Of a DNA stretch of 64,000 bases, positions 9,937 to 17,201 are shown in pieces. Below the pieces are notes generated by a model. The model ran no database searches. It saw only the letters and a program-made list of their open reading frames with translations, and was not told the origin of the DNA. This stretch comes from Bartonella krasnovii. Lineage in GTDB: Bacteria > Pseudomonadota > Alphaproteobacteria > Rhizobiales > Rhizobiaceae. Position numbers and translations under genes: made by a program. Positions within the stretch are counted from its first letter, which is position 1. Every line of letters begins with the position of its first letter. The stretch covers positions 372,001 through 436,000 of the forward strand of contig NZ_CP031844.2 in NCBI RefSeq assembly GCF_003606345.3, given 5' to 3'.

Positions 9937-10656
9937 TCAAAGCAAACAAAACGGTTTGGGCTTGTTTAAAGACATCTGTGTGAGATTTTTTACGCCTATA
10001 AAAGCAAGAATATCGTTTTCCTTTGTTTGTGTATGTTCTATTAATTCTTTGATTTCATTCATCTGTTCAAAAGAGATACCAGCAAGAATTGTGGCTCCAT
10101 CTGTATCGTCTTCTTTTCTTGCTACATTAAGAAGCATGCCTAGCAGGTATCTTCGTGCATAGGTAATTGTAGAGCCAACCGCTTGTATGCTGTTTTTGCT
10201 CCCTGTAGCGTCAAAGGGAAATGTTCCTTGTGTTGATATTTCATTGCCAGATATATGCTTTAAAGTCATTTCTACGGTTATACCGTTTGAATTCTGTTCT
10301 TTGATCTGAGAAAACAAGGCAAAGTGATGTTTTGTAAGAGTTTCCTTGATTGCATCAATATATTTATCAAGCGTTGTATAGATACTTTTAGTATGTGTAT
10401 TAAGGGCATTTTGTTCGATGTTTTTATATTCCATTTGCATAGCAGAAAGATCACGGACAAAGTCTTGGCGCTCTTGTCGTTCTATCTCCTTTTCTCGCAA
10501 TTCGAGAAGGCTCTTGAGACGCTCCAGATCAACATCACTTTGTAAGGCTCTTTCTAAAATAAGTTCCATAGCTGTAGAGTTGGTTTCACAAGTATTTGTT
10601 TTTTCCATTAATTCCGTTTGTGTGGTACTTTGTTCATTCATCTTGATTTCCTCCAT
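9937..10656 (-). CDS. ERF-family single-strand annealing protein
   Basis: The frame has 239 codons. The ERF domain spans about residues 60-190, with YKNIEQNALNTHTKSIYTTL and the hallmark QAVGSTITYARRYLLGMLL. It should anneal single strands made by the adjacent YqaJ exonuclease, a Red-type pair. The end of this frame (KPKPFCLL) looks unnatural. Shifting -1 at the TTTAAAC heptamer (+ strand 9964-9970) opens 29 more codons rich in Lys, Arg and Gln, ending at TGA 9878-9880, immediately before the exonuclease ATG. Either one A has been lost or the ribosome is meant to slip. Confidence 0.88.
   Translation of the reverse strand: MEEIKMNEQSTTQTELMEKTNTCETNSTAMELILERALQSDVDLERLKSLLELREKEIERQERQDFVRDLSAMQMEYKNIEQNALNTHTKSIYTTLDKYIDAIKETLTKHHFALFSQIKEQNSNGITVEMTLKHISGNEISTQGTFPFDATGSKNSIQAVGSTITYARRYLLGMLLNVARKEDDTDGATILAGISFEQMNEIKELIEHTQTKENDILAFIGVKNLTQMSLNKPKPFCLL
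9964..9970 (-). promoter_or_regulatory. Candidate -1 frameshift heptamer T TTA AAC
   Basis: On the minus strand the ERF gene reads TCT TTA AAC AAG, so the heptamer has the X XXY YYZ phase of known -1 slippery sites. A -1 slip continues for 29 codons to the start of the next gene. No clear downstream pseudoknot or upstream Shine-Dalgarno-like stimulator was identified. Confidence 0.4.
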
Positions 10657-10718
10657 TTAAAGCGCAACTCACCCGTGGCGTGAATCACGCATGTGTTAAA
10701 AGTTGTTTTGTTTGGTTG

Positions 10719-11090
10719 TTAAAAATTGAATTTCAGAGGCGGTATGATGTCATCAACTTCTAATATTGATATAAATCTACGTCCATCATTAGACTTAAGT
10801 GCAATAAAGATTTTTTCTTTAGCATTAGAAAATCGTTCTATTTCAAATCCAATACATCTAAATACTTTGCTTGCGTATGATGCATATGTACATCTAGGTG
10901 TGTGATTTGATATCATTTTCTTAAAATTATCTTCACCTAAAAGGTCCTTCATGACGTCTTTAGGAATTATGGTATCTACATAGGGGTCACCTTCATATCC
11001 AGAGATAGTTATACAAAGTTCTCCGGGGTTTTGATCACTTCTCACAACTGTCTGTACACACCAAGTAGGTTTAATTTCATAGCTATACAT
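10719..11090 (-). CDS. Hypothetical phage protein
   Basis: The protein has 123 residues, no signal peptide and no membrane segment. It appears to be mixed alpha/beta, with strand-like stretches (CVQTVVRS, ELCITISGYEG, KIFIALKS) and two Cys in the middle (RCTYASYASKVFRCIGFE). AGGGGG precedes the ATG. It lies in the leftward early operon between the hexapeptide-repeat gene and the ERF gene. I do not recognise a family. Confidence 0.6.
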   Translation of the reverse strand: MYSYEIKPTWCVQTVVRSDQNPGELCITISGYEGDPYVDTIIPKDVMKDLLGEDNFKKMISNHTPRCTYASYASKVFRCIGFEIERFSNAKEKIFIALKSNDGRRFISILEVDDIIPPLKFNF

Positions 11091-11099
11091 GATTACCCC

Positions 11100-11612
11100 C
11101 TACCTTAAAACGGTGTCGTTTCCGGATACTTTTGTATTTCCGGTTACTTTAGCACTATCACAAACAATAGAACCACCAAACACACGAGCATTACCAGAGA
11201 CCTCTGCGTGACCGCCAACCGTAGCTTTTTCATAAACATGCGCTCCGTCATAAATCTTGGCTTCACCAGTAACTTTAGCCTTTCCAAAAATACGAACATT
11301 AAAAGAAATTTCTGCAAAGCCAAAAACTTTGGCGTCATTAAAAATTTCTGCATCATCATAAACAAGGGCATTCCCATAAATCTTAGCATTGTCATAAACC
11401 TTGGCATTATGATAGATACGTGCATAATCATAAACCCGGGCATTATTAGCAATCCAACAGTCGTCTTCATGGTTTAAGTTCCTTTCATGTTCAATAAAGC
11501 CACCTAGGTCACCAGTCTTAATATCTCCAAAGTCTCTTAAAGCACGTATGCGGTGGAGAGTGTGACCATCAACTTCGATTGACTCATCTGTTAGTTCATA
11601 TTTCTTTTCCAT
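11100..11612 (-). CDS. Hexapeptide-repeat (left-handed beta-helix) phage protein
   Basis: The protein has 170 residues. After about 50 residues containing LRDFGDIKTGDLGGFIE, the rest is a run of about 17 hexapeptide-like units of the form (A/V)-x-(V/I)-(Y/F/T)-x-(N/D/G), for example AKVYDNAKIYGNALVYDDAE. Such repeats fold as left-handed parallel beta-helices. No acyltransferase catalytic insert is visible, so it is probably structural or binding. AAGGAAAT precedes the ATG. Similar proteins are known in Bartonella prophage regions, of unknown function. Confidence 0.75.
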   Translation of the reverse strand: MEKKYELTDESIEVDGHTLHRIRALRDFGDIKTGDLGGFIEHERNLNHEDDCWIANNARVYDYARIYHNAKVYDNAKIYGNALVYDDAEIFNDAKVFGFAEISFNVRIFGKAKVTGEAKIYDGAHVYEKATVGGHAEVSGNARVFGGSIVCDSAKVTGNTKVSGNDTVLR

Positions 11613-11703
11613 GATTTATTTCCTTTAAGTTAGACTCTCCCTTTGCCGCTCTTGAAAAGAACGGCATTGGTTTGTGTGATAATTTTTTGAAAAAGGGGTG
11701 TTT

Positions 11704-12117
11704 TTAGAAACGTGACGTATAGCTTGGGTAGTTTGGAAGGACATTCCAAGGAGTTAAACGGTGCTGTTGTTCATAAGTACCGTAGACCTCATCATTATAT
11801 CTTTCTTTTGCTAAATCATCTAAAATTTCATTGTAGATATCACTTTCGCGTATAAAGTAATGAACCTTGCTCTCCTCATAGAGATGTTTGATATTTTCTT
11901 CTACATATGCGTCTGCAATTTCTTCAGAAATGTCTTCACAACTATTTTCAGAAGGATTTATACGAAAGATTTGGATAACATCATCTACCCCATTAACAAT
12001 GCTTAGAATTTGACTTGCATCAAGCGGTCCAGATTCTGCAATGTGTTCATCTCTATCGAAGTAAACTGAATGAACTAAGAGAATTTCATTAGAATTTATG
12101 AGAATTGGCTTTTCCAT
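11704..12117 (-). CDS. Hypothetical acidic phage protein
   Basis: The protein has 137 residues, is acidic and probably cytoplasmic. It is rich in Asp, Glu and Tyr (DDVIQIFRI, EDISEEIADAYVEENIKHLY). GGGAGGGG is a strong ribosome-binding site before the ATG. It is the first gene of the leftward early block. Two operator-like repeats lie 56-107 bases upstream of its start, so it is probably under repressor control. I recognise no domain. An anti-restriction or host-takeover role is only a guess from acidity and position. Confidence 0.6.
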   Translation of the reverse strand: MEKPILINSNEILLVHSVYFDRDEHIAESGPLDASQILSIVNGVDDVIQIFRINPSENSCEDISEEIADAYVEENIKHLYEESKVHYFIRESDIYNEILDDLAKERYNDEVYGTYEQQHRLTPWNVLPNYPSYTSRF

Positions 12118-12172
12118 AATTTCCCCTCCCTAACGCCTAATAGCGATTGTTTGTGTTAATTTATGGATACTA

Positions 12173-12224
12173 ATGTAGCGTATTTAGGAACTTATGTAAA
12201 CATAAATGTAACGATTTTAGAAAC
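12173..12224. promoter_or_regulatory. Candidate phage operators upstream of the leftward block
   Basis: Two 19-base sites, ATGTAGCGTATTTAGGAAC (12173-12191) and ATGTAACGATTTTAGAAAC (12206-12224), agree at 15 of 19 positions and are 33 bases apart. Between them sits TTATGTAAACATAA (12192-12205), a near-palindrome found again before ssb. The first site recurs inverted before the cro-like gene. Confidence 0.5.
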
Positions 12225-12343
12225 TTTTTATATAAATATAAAAAAATCACTTAAAAAATTAAAGCTGTAATCACTAAAAAAGAGGGGGATATGCTTAGAA
12301 TAGCTAGAGCTTTAATAATACAATTTTATTGGGTTTAAATATT

Positions 12344-12940
12344 CTAAAATCTTGGTGGTTTTATCCAGTCTATAGGTGCCGCCCAAACTAATGCAATATC
12401 TTTTATTTCTGGATATAATCTATTTAAACTCTCTAAATTAAATAAACCAGGTTTACTACCGTGTTTTATTATTTTGACAAAACAGCGTCCATCTTGCGTA
12501 TAGACAATTGCTTTTTTATTAAGAAGTAAACTTGGAGAAATGTTTTCTGAATAAAATAAAATAGATTTATCCTCAATGAAAGGTTCCATTGAGTCGCCCT
12601 CAACTTTTACCGCGTATGTATCTTTTGTAATGTATGGGGGGATTTCTACTTCTTCAAGCCAACCGTCTTCGTAGGGGATAATTTCTGAACCTGCTCCTAC
12701 ATAACCCATTAAAGGTATAGTTTTTTTTCGTGGAAGAGGATATTTTGTGATTTCTTCAATTGCCATACCCTCTTGCATACTTATTCCTCGTTCACCCGTT
12801 AGCATTTTATTGACGGCAGAGCGATAGATAGAGCGCTGCATCTTCTCACTTAGTTGTCTAGCAAGCGATGATTGAGACAATCCAGATTCTTGTAAGGCTT
12901 CACTTAGCCAAATTTTCATAATGTTATTCATGGTTTCCAT
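12344..12940 (-). CDS. CI/LexA-like S24 repressor
   Basis: The protein has 198 residues. The N-terminal helix-turn-helix (about 9-50) contains LSQSSLARQLSEKMQRSIY and AVNKMLTGERGISM. The C-terminal S24 peptidase domain has the self-cleavage site VGAG (about 81-84), the Ser nucleophile in VEGDSMEPF and the Lys in CFVKIIKHG. It should hold the early promoters shut and autocleave during the SOS response, releasing the prophage. It is divergent from the cro-like gene across an 85-base gap that holds operator-like repeats. ATG 12931 (MNNIMKIW) is an alternative start. Confidence 0.92.
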   Translation of the reverse strand: METMNNIMKIWLSEALQESGLSQSSLARQLSEKMQRSIYRSAVNKMLTGERGISMQEGMAIEEITKYPLPRKKTIPLMGYVGAGSEIIPYEDGWLEEVEIPPYITKDTYAVKVEGDSMEPFIEDKSILFYSENISPSLLLNKKAIVYTQDGRCFVKIIKHGSKPGLFNLESLNRLYPEIKDIALVWAAPIDWIKPPRF

Positions 12941-12976
12941 TATATCTTTATTAGAAAAAAAATCTTTTGTGGTTTT

Positions 12977-13017
12977 CGTTACATTATCTATTGATTTTGT
13001 ACCTAAATAAGCTACAA
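12977..13017. promoter_or_regulatory. Candidate operators between repressor and cro-like genes
   Basis: GTACCTAAATAAGCTACAA (12999-13017) matches the reverse complement of the site at 12173-12191 at 16 of 19 positions. TCGTTACATT (12976-12985) repeats the reverse complement of part of the 12206-12224 site exactly. The position between divergent regulators is where a phage operator is expected. Confidence 0.5.
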
Positions 13018-13025
13018 CGCGAATT

Positions 13026-13337
13026 ATGAAACAATTTTATGAAATAATAAATCTGTTAGGTGGGGTTCGTAGAGTATCTCAGTTGCTCGGAGTTCATAGA
13101 ACACGTGTGTATGCCTGGCTGCGTCCTGTATCAAAAGGTGGAACTGGTGGGAGAATTCCGACAAAACATATCCCAATTCTTTTAAATGAAGCCAAAAGAA
13201 TTGGAGCACCGATTAAGGCAGAAGATTTTTTCTCGTTTTTTTATGGAGGGCAATCATATGAGACTATATCATCTCAAGCATCTGCTTTCACACCTGCTTC
13301 TAGAGATAATAACGAGCACCAGCAGCACAATTTTTAA
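13026..13337 (+). CDS. Cro/YdaS-like DNA-binding protein
   Basis: The protein has 103 residues. The N-terminal helix-turn-helix IINLLGGVRRVSQLLGVHRT-RVYAWLR (about 6-33) resembles YdaS/Cro proteins that occupy the cro position in lambdoid phages. A basic loop (KGGTGGRIPTKHIPILL) follows, then a low-complexity Ser/Ala/His tail. It is divergent from the S24 repressor and is the first gene of the rightward operon. No clear ribosome-binding site precedes ATG 13026, so translation may be weak or the message leaderless. Confidence 0.78.
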   Translation: MKQFYEIINLLGGVRRVSQLLGVHRTRVYAWLRPVSKGGTGGRIPTKHIPILLNEAKRIGAPIKAEDFFSFFYGGQSYETISSQASAFTPASRDNNEHQQHNF

Positions 13338-13402
13338 AAACTCAATCATACACGCTCTGTCATGATGCACGCATAAACACACAACAGCCTTAAGGGGGGA
13401 TT

Positions 13403-13882
13403 ATGATCACGCATGCACAAACTATTCTCTGTCTTGATCTAGGGACCAAGACTGGCTGGGCTATATGCGGTGCTGATGGTCACATAACAAGCGATACAGA
13501 ACATTTTCAATCGCGCCGTTTTGAAGGCGGTGGTATGCGTTATCTGCGCTTTAAGAAATGGCTTACTGAACTAAAGAGGTCTGTTGATGAAATTGATGCT
13601 GTGTATTTTGAAGAAGTACGCCGGCATGTGGGGACTGATGCAGCGCATGTTTACGGTGGCTTTCTAGCAACTTTAACGGCTTGGTGTGAACATCATCAGA
13701 TACCGTATGAAGGTATTCCAGTTGGTACGATTAAGAAAGCGGCAACGGGGAAGGGGAATGCTTCAAAAGAAGAAATGATTAAAGCGGTGCGTGCAAAAGG
13801 GCACGCGCCTAAAGATGACAACGAAGCAGATGCTTTGGCAATTTTATATTTAAAGAAAGAAGGGGGCACACATGTCCAGTAA
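13403..13882 (+). CDS. RuvC-like phage Holliday junction resolvase
   Basis: The protein has 159 residues with an RNase H-like fold. Acidic residues are visible in CLDLGTKTGWA (about 10-20), VYFEEVRRH (about 68) and the C-terminal DDNEADALAIL (about 139-149). TIKKAATGKGNASKEEM is the family's substrate-binding loop. It should cut four-way junctions during phage recombination and replication. GGGGGA precedes the ATG. Its stop overlaps the start of the DUF1376 gene by 11 bases, so the two are coupled. Confidence 0.9.
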   Translation: MITHAQTILCLDLGTKTGWAICGADGHITSDTEHFQSRRFEGGGMRYLRFKKWLTELKRSVDEIDAVYFEEVRRHVGTDAAHVYGGFLATLTAWCEHHQIPYEGIPVGTIKKAATGKGNASKEEMIKAVRAKGHAPKDDNEADALAILYLKKEGGTHVQ

Positions 13883-14390
13883 AATACCATGGACAAGGCT
13901 TTTTGCTGATAAATGGATTTTTGATCTCACTTATTTGTCTTCTATTGAAGGCAATATATATATGAGGTTACGGTTGCAAATGCTTCACACTGGTAAGCCT
14001 CTTTTAAATAACATTAAGGTTTGGGCTAATTATACTGGTTACTCAGTAAAAACATTTGTCAAAGCATTAGACGTTTTACAGAGCACTGGTCATATTATTC
14101 GTTTAGCAGATGGTCGTTTATGGAATCTAGATGTTGAAGCAGAATTAAATGATAGCGTAGGAAAATCAGAAGCGGCATCAAAAGCTGTTAGTGCTAGATG
14201 GAAAAAGTCTAAAGAAAAAAACGTAAAGTGTAGTACGGAATCTATACAACATAAATACGGAAATGATACGGATTCTATACGGAATGAATACGAAAGCGAT
14301 ACGGAAACGATACCATATAACATTAACAATAACAGTTATAATAAAAAAACTAATACTATCGTATTAGCAAAAAAAAGAAATTGGTTCTGA
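13872..14390 (+). CDS. DUF1376-type replication initiation protein, N-terminal part
   Basis: The frame has 172 codons. MSSKIPWTRLFADKWIFD begins a winged-helix-like domain (about 1-95), typical of phage replication proteins of the DUF1376/DnaD type. A Ser/Asn/Thr-rich linker with near-repeated NDTDSIRNEYESDTETI follows. The frame ends soon after a run of eight A (14367-14374), while the following frame at 14410 carries the expected C-terminal half. Skipping one A joins them. So this is probably one gene split by an indel, or read through slippage on A8. Confidence 0.75.
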   Translation: MSSKIPWTRLFADKWIFDLTYLSSIEGNIYMRLRLQMLHTGKPLLNNIKVWANYTGYSVKTFVKALDVLQSTGHIIRLADGRLWNLDVEAELNDSVGKSEAASKAVSARWKKSKEKNVKCSTESIQHKYGNDTDSIRNEYESDTETIPYNINNNSYNKKTNTIVLAKKRNWF

Positions 14391-14409
14391 AAATTTAGAA
14401 ACAACCGAT

Positions 14410-15375
14410 TTGGTTGAAGAGCCAACAGAAGATGATGCTCTCAAAAGCCAATCAGAACAAATCGAAATATCATCAAAAAACCAACCTCCCATTCACGAGC
14501 AAGAAAGCGTTCCGAAAAAAGCAAAACGTGCGAAAGCTAATCGAGGTTGTCGATTGCCAGATGATTTCGAACCCGATTACGATTTTGCCATTGCAGAGGG
14601 CTTGCCTCCAGAGCGTATCAAGGTCGAAATCGCAAAGTTTCGAGATTACTGGCGTTCAAAAGCTGGAGCAAATGCAACCAAAATCGATTGGCAAGCAACG
14701 TGGCGTAATTGGGTACGCAAGGCGGTTGATGATTTAGAAAAAACACAAACAACAATGGTGGAAACAATGAAAACTTTTCAAAAGATCAAGGAACTCGTGG
14801 TGGTACCGGAGAGACAATCCGTAACCTTATCCGTGAAGCAGGATTTAGTGAATCCACTTCAAAACATTGCACGACAGATGGCGCAATACGTCACAAGGGA
14901 GTATCCATGGGCCTTGATCAGTGGCGTGAAATTGACACCAGCTCTAGAGGAACAAGCTTTCGAAACTTATCAGACAGTTCAAAACTTACTTACCTTGAAA
15001 GCGTCTGTTGAAGACATTGCTGAGGCTCTTGATGTGCTTGAAGGTGGCTTGACAATGCAAAAAGTTTCCAATGCACAAGCACGTGCAAAGGCTTATATCG
15101 CTGCTCTTAACGGCATTTCACTCTGGTCTTTATTGCAAGCTGTTAAAAATCTTATACGTGGAGAAGCCAAAGGCATGTCAACAATGTTTGCCCCTTCATG
15201 TGCTGATCTTGCACAGTATTGTCGTGATTTAGAAAACGGACTTTCTGGAGCTGCTGAGAAAGTTTTTATAGCCATTGAAAATACACGTAACAAGGCATTA
15301 GGTGGTAAACGCATTTCATTCATGAGAATAGGCGAGCCTAGTGAAGAGCATGATAACAATTCAAAAGCAGCCTAA
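14410..15375 (+). CDS. C-terminal part of DUF1376-type replication protein plus helical region
   Basis: The frame has 321 codons from TTG 14410, and the same frame is open back to the A8 tract. The first part holds CRLPDDFEPDYDFAIAEGLP and WQATWRNWVRKAVDDL, the usual C-terminal module of phage replication initiators. From about residue 117 (VETMKTFQKIKELVVVPE) a different helical region begins. It includes LTPALEEQAFETYQTVQNLL and resembles a separate small phage protein, so two genes may be fused in frame here. Function is inferred from position after the RuvC-like gene. Confidence 0.6.
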   Translation: MVEEPTEDDALKSQSEQIEISSKNQPPIHEQESVPKKAKRAKANRGCRLPDDFEPDYDFAIAEGLPPERIKVEIAKFRDYWRSKAGANATKIDWQATWRNWVRKAVDDLEKTQTTMVETMKTFQKIKELVVVPERQSVTLSVKQDLVNPLQNIARQMAQYVTREYPWALISGVKLTPALEEQAFETYQTVQNLLTLKASVEDIAEALDVLEGGLTMQKVSNAQARAKAYIAALNGISLWSLLQAVKNLIRGEAKGMSTMFAPSCADLAQYCRDLENGLSGAAEKVFIAIENTRNKALGGKRISFMRIGEPSEEHDNNSKAA

Positions 15376-15567
15376 AAACAGCAAAGTAGTGAAAAGTGCT
15401 GATCATTTTGGGAATAGATATGCGTTTAAATCAATAAAATAGCACCGTACAGAGCGATTTTGGATTTTTATGATAAAAAACATCCACAATATAAAATGCT
15501 CTGTACGGTCCAATTTGAGGTAAATAAATCCATTGGTAAAGTTATGGATTTAGATAAGGAATATTAA
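15350..15567 (+). pseudogene. Frameshifted 72-residue phage gene
   Basis: ATG 15350 overlaps the previous gene and reads MITIQKQPKNSKVVKSADHF and on to a TAG at 15440-15442. A -1 shift at the AAAA just before that stop (15436-15439) continues with IAPYRAILDFYDKKHPQYK to MDLDKEY and TAA 15565-15567, five bases before the next gene. The combined protein would have 72 residues. I do not know its function. It is one of several homopolymer breaks in this prophage remnant. Confidence 0.55.
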
Positions 15568-15572
15568 ATCAG

Positions 15573-15881
15573 ATGTTCTTAAGAAACCGTAAATCAAAAC
15601 AGCAAAAAAAAATTATAGCAACGGTGGTGGGGCATGTACCATGGGGAGATGGAGCAGCAGAGTATTTTTACAACCTCTACGAATATGAAGATGGCAGGAG
15701 AGAGTGTGAAAAGTTTGATGGCGGTCAGTATTACGAAATACCTAAGAATGCGGATTTTAGTACCAAAGCGCAAGTGAAGGCATGGATTTACGGTGGTAAT
15801 TTGCCAAAAAGTGTATTGAGTTTTGAACCGTTAATAGACGAGTTAAATGAAAAAATCAAAAAATTATCAAAGGCTATTTGA
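15573..15881 (+). CDS. Hypothetical small phage protein
   Basis: The protein has 102 residues with a basic N-terminus (RNRKSKQQKK). A strand-rich body follows, with GDGAAEYFYNLYEYEDGRRE, then a helical Lys-rich end. No signal peptide, membrane segment or known motif is visible. It lies in the rightward early operon, five bases after a broken 72-codon gene, and the operon ends here against the leftward HigA gene. Confidence 0.6.
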   Translation: MFLRNRKSKQQKKIIATVVGHVPWGDGAAEYFYNLYEYEDGRRECEKFDGGQYYEIPKNADFSTKAQVKAWIYGGNLPKSVLSFEPLIDELNEKIKKLSKAI

Positions 15882-15919
15882 TGTGTTTTTGAAAAATCGA
15901 TCAAGCCAAGTCTTAACTG

Positions 15920-16213
15920 CTAAGGATGGCTTACTTGTTCTAAAGACGAAATATCCGGTATGGGGTTATTATGTCGTGCTTGCCATAGATCATGTTTTTG
16001 TTGCAATTTAAGCCAAAATTCCGCATCATTTAAACCAGCCTTTTCTAAGCGTAAAGCAAGGTTAATACTAATTGCAGCATGACAGTTTAAAACACGTGAT
16101 AAAGTTAAACGTGCAACGCCGAGATGATTTGCAGCTTCTGTTACTGTTAGACCTAATTCATCAAGCAATTCTTCTTTCAAAATGCCACCAGGGTGTGGGG
16201 GATTGTACATCAT
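15920..16213 (-). CDS. higA: HigA-family antitoxin
   Basis: The protein has 97 residues. MYNPPHPGGILKEELLDELG is the typical HigA opening. The helix-turn-helix is LTVTEAANHLGVARLTLSRVL and the family motif AISINLALRLEKA follows. In intact systems it neutralises the HigB ribonuclease and represses the pair's promoter. The partner gene just upstream is broken by two frameshifts, so this antitoxin is orphaned and may persist as a DNA-binding regulator. The gene starts 16 bases after the restored higB stop. Confidence 0.92.
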   Translation of the reverse strand: MMYNPPHPGGILKEELLDELGLTVTEAANHLGVARLTLSRVLNCHAAISINLALRLEKAGLNDAEFWLKLQQKHDLWQARHNNPIPDISSLEQVSHP

Positions 16214-16229
16214 AATAACACCTCAAAAA

Positions 16230-16512
16230 TCAATGGTAATCTTGGTAATCAACCAGTTCAACGTCTGTTCCAATGAAACGAAAAGTAACACGCCAATTTT
16301 CATTGACATGCATAGAAACCAATAACCCTTTAAATCGCCTGTAAGTTCGTGGAGACGATAGGATCTAATCGTCATTTGTTCGGGAGCAAATATCGTATCT
16401 AAAATTGCCAAAATGTTAGCTAGTTTTTAGCATGTGCATGTTGTATTCCTTTACAGATTCCTTTTTCGAAAAATAACTTCAAGCCTTTATGCTTAAAACT
16501 AACGATTGCCAT
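16230..16512 (-). pseudogene. higB: HigB toxin gene broken by two frameshifts
   Basis: Reading from the ATG at 16510-16512 gives MAIVSFKHKGLKLFFEKGIC and on to HAHAK, then a stop. Adding one A restores KLANILAILDTIFAPEQM. A second single-base gap after GDLKGYWF must be closed to regain VNENWRVTFRF, GTDVELVDYQDYH and TGA at 16230. The restored protein would have 94 residues, the normal HigB/RelE size, with the expected catalytic-domain motifs. As written it cannot make active toxin. Confidence 0.85.
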
Positions 16513-16580
16513 ATATGACCCCTTTTGTTACTTGATACGATACACCATACGCGTATGTCAATCGATTATTTATTAATTTG

Positions 16581-16594
16581 TTATGTAAACATAA
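16581..16594. promoter_or_regulatory. Near-palindrome shared with the early operator region
   Basis: TTATGTAAACATAA is identical to 12192-12205. It lies about 110 bases before ssb and about 70 bases upstream of the higB start, so a phage regulator could control both genes. Function is inferred from repetition only. Confidence 0.4.
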
Positions 16595-16703
16595 TTTTAT
16601 ATGTTAAAAAATAATAATATCCTTTTGAAATTATTTAATAAATAATCAAATTATTCTAGGATTTTATACGTTTTAAAGTGCAAATCAAATGGAACTTACA
16701 AAC

Positions 16704-17147
16704 ATGTTGAATAAAGTGATCTTAATTGGCTATTTAGGGGCAGATCCTGAAAGCAAAACAATGAATTCTGGTGCTGAAGTTGTCAATTTTCGGTTGGCGA
16801 CGTCTGAGAGCTATACGGATAAAAATACCAATCAAAAAGTAGAGAAAACAGAATGGCATTCCGTGGTGGTTTTTAATCCACATTTGGCAAAAATTGCGCT
16901 TCAGTATTTACACAAAGGTTCAAAAGTTTACGTAGAAGGCAAATTACAAACCCGTAAATGGCAAGATAAAAACAGTATTGACCGCTTCACAACAGAGATT
17001 ATCTTGTCACAATATAAAGGCGAATTGCAGTTGCTTGATGCAAAAAAAGAGCAATCCACTCCTTCACCCATTACTTCTCAAAGTTATGCTATCGCTTCAG
17101 GTGCCTCCGATTATAGCATATCTGCTCATGACAGCATGCCGTTTTGA
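16704..17147 (+). CDS. ssb: Phage-borne single-stranded DNA-binding protein
   Basis: The protein has about 147 residues. The OB-fold spans about 1-105, starting [16 protein letters not shown], with [26 protein letters not shown] and the C-terminal strand. A short flexible linker ends in the tip DSMPF, a slightly degenerate form of the DDDIPF interaction peptide. It would coat phage single strands beside the ERF/YqaJ pair and is distinct from the host copy, which is not in this window. ATG 16689 would add five residues but lacks a ribosome-binding site. Confidence 0.93.
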   Translation: MLNKVILIGYLGADPESKTMNSGAEVVNFRLATSESYTDKNTNQKVEKTEWHSVVVFNPHLAKIALQYLHKGSKVYVEGKLQTRKWQDKNSIDRFTTEIILSQYKGELQLLDAKKEQSTPSPITSQSYAIASGASDYSISAHDSMPF

Positions 17148-17201
17148 TTTAAAGATATAGCAAAAAGAAAAAAATGTGAGTTTCCATAGATGAGGGGATG
17201 T

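Noticed and set aside
14760..15010. Long alternative frame inside the DUF1376 C-terminal gene (GGTGETIRNLIREAGFSES...)
   Set aside because: It reads plausibly for about 80 codons but has no start signal, and the main frame has more protein-like helices; kept only as a hint of an old fusion or frameshift.
15444..15509. Perfect 12-base inverted repeat ACCGTACAGAGC ... GCTCTGTACGGT with a 42-base spacer
   Set aside because: It lies inside the reconstructed 72-codon gene and has no T-run or target duplication, so I do not call it a terminator or an insertion sequence.
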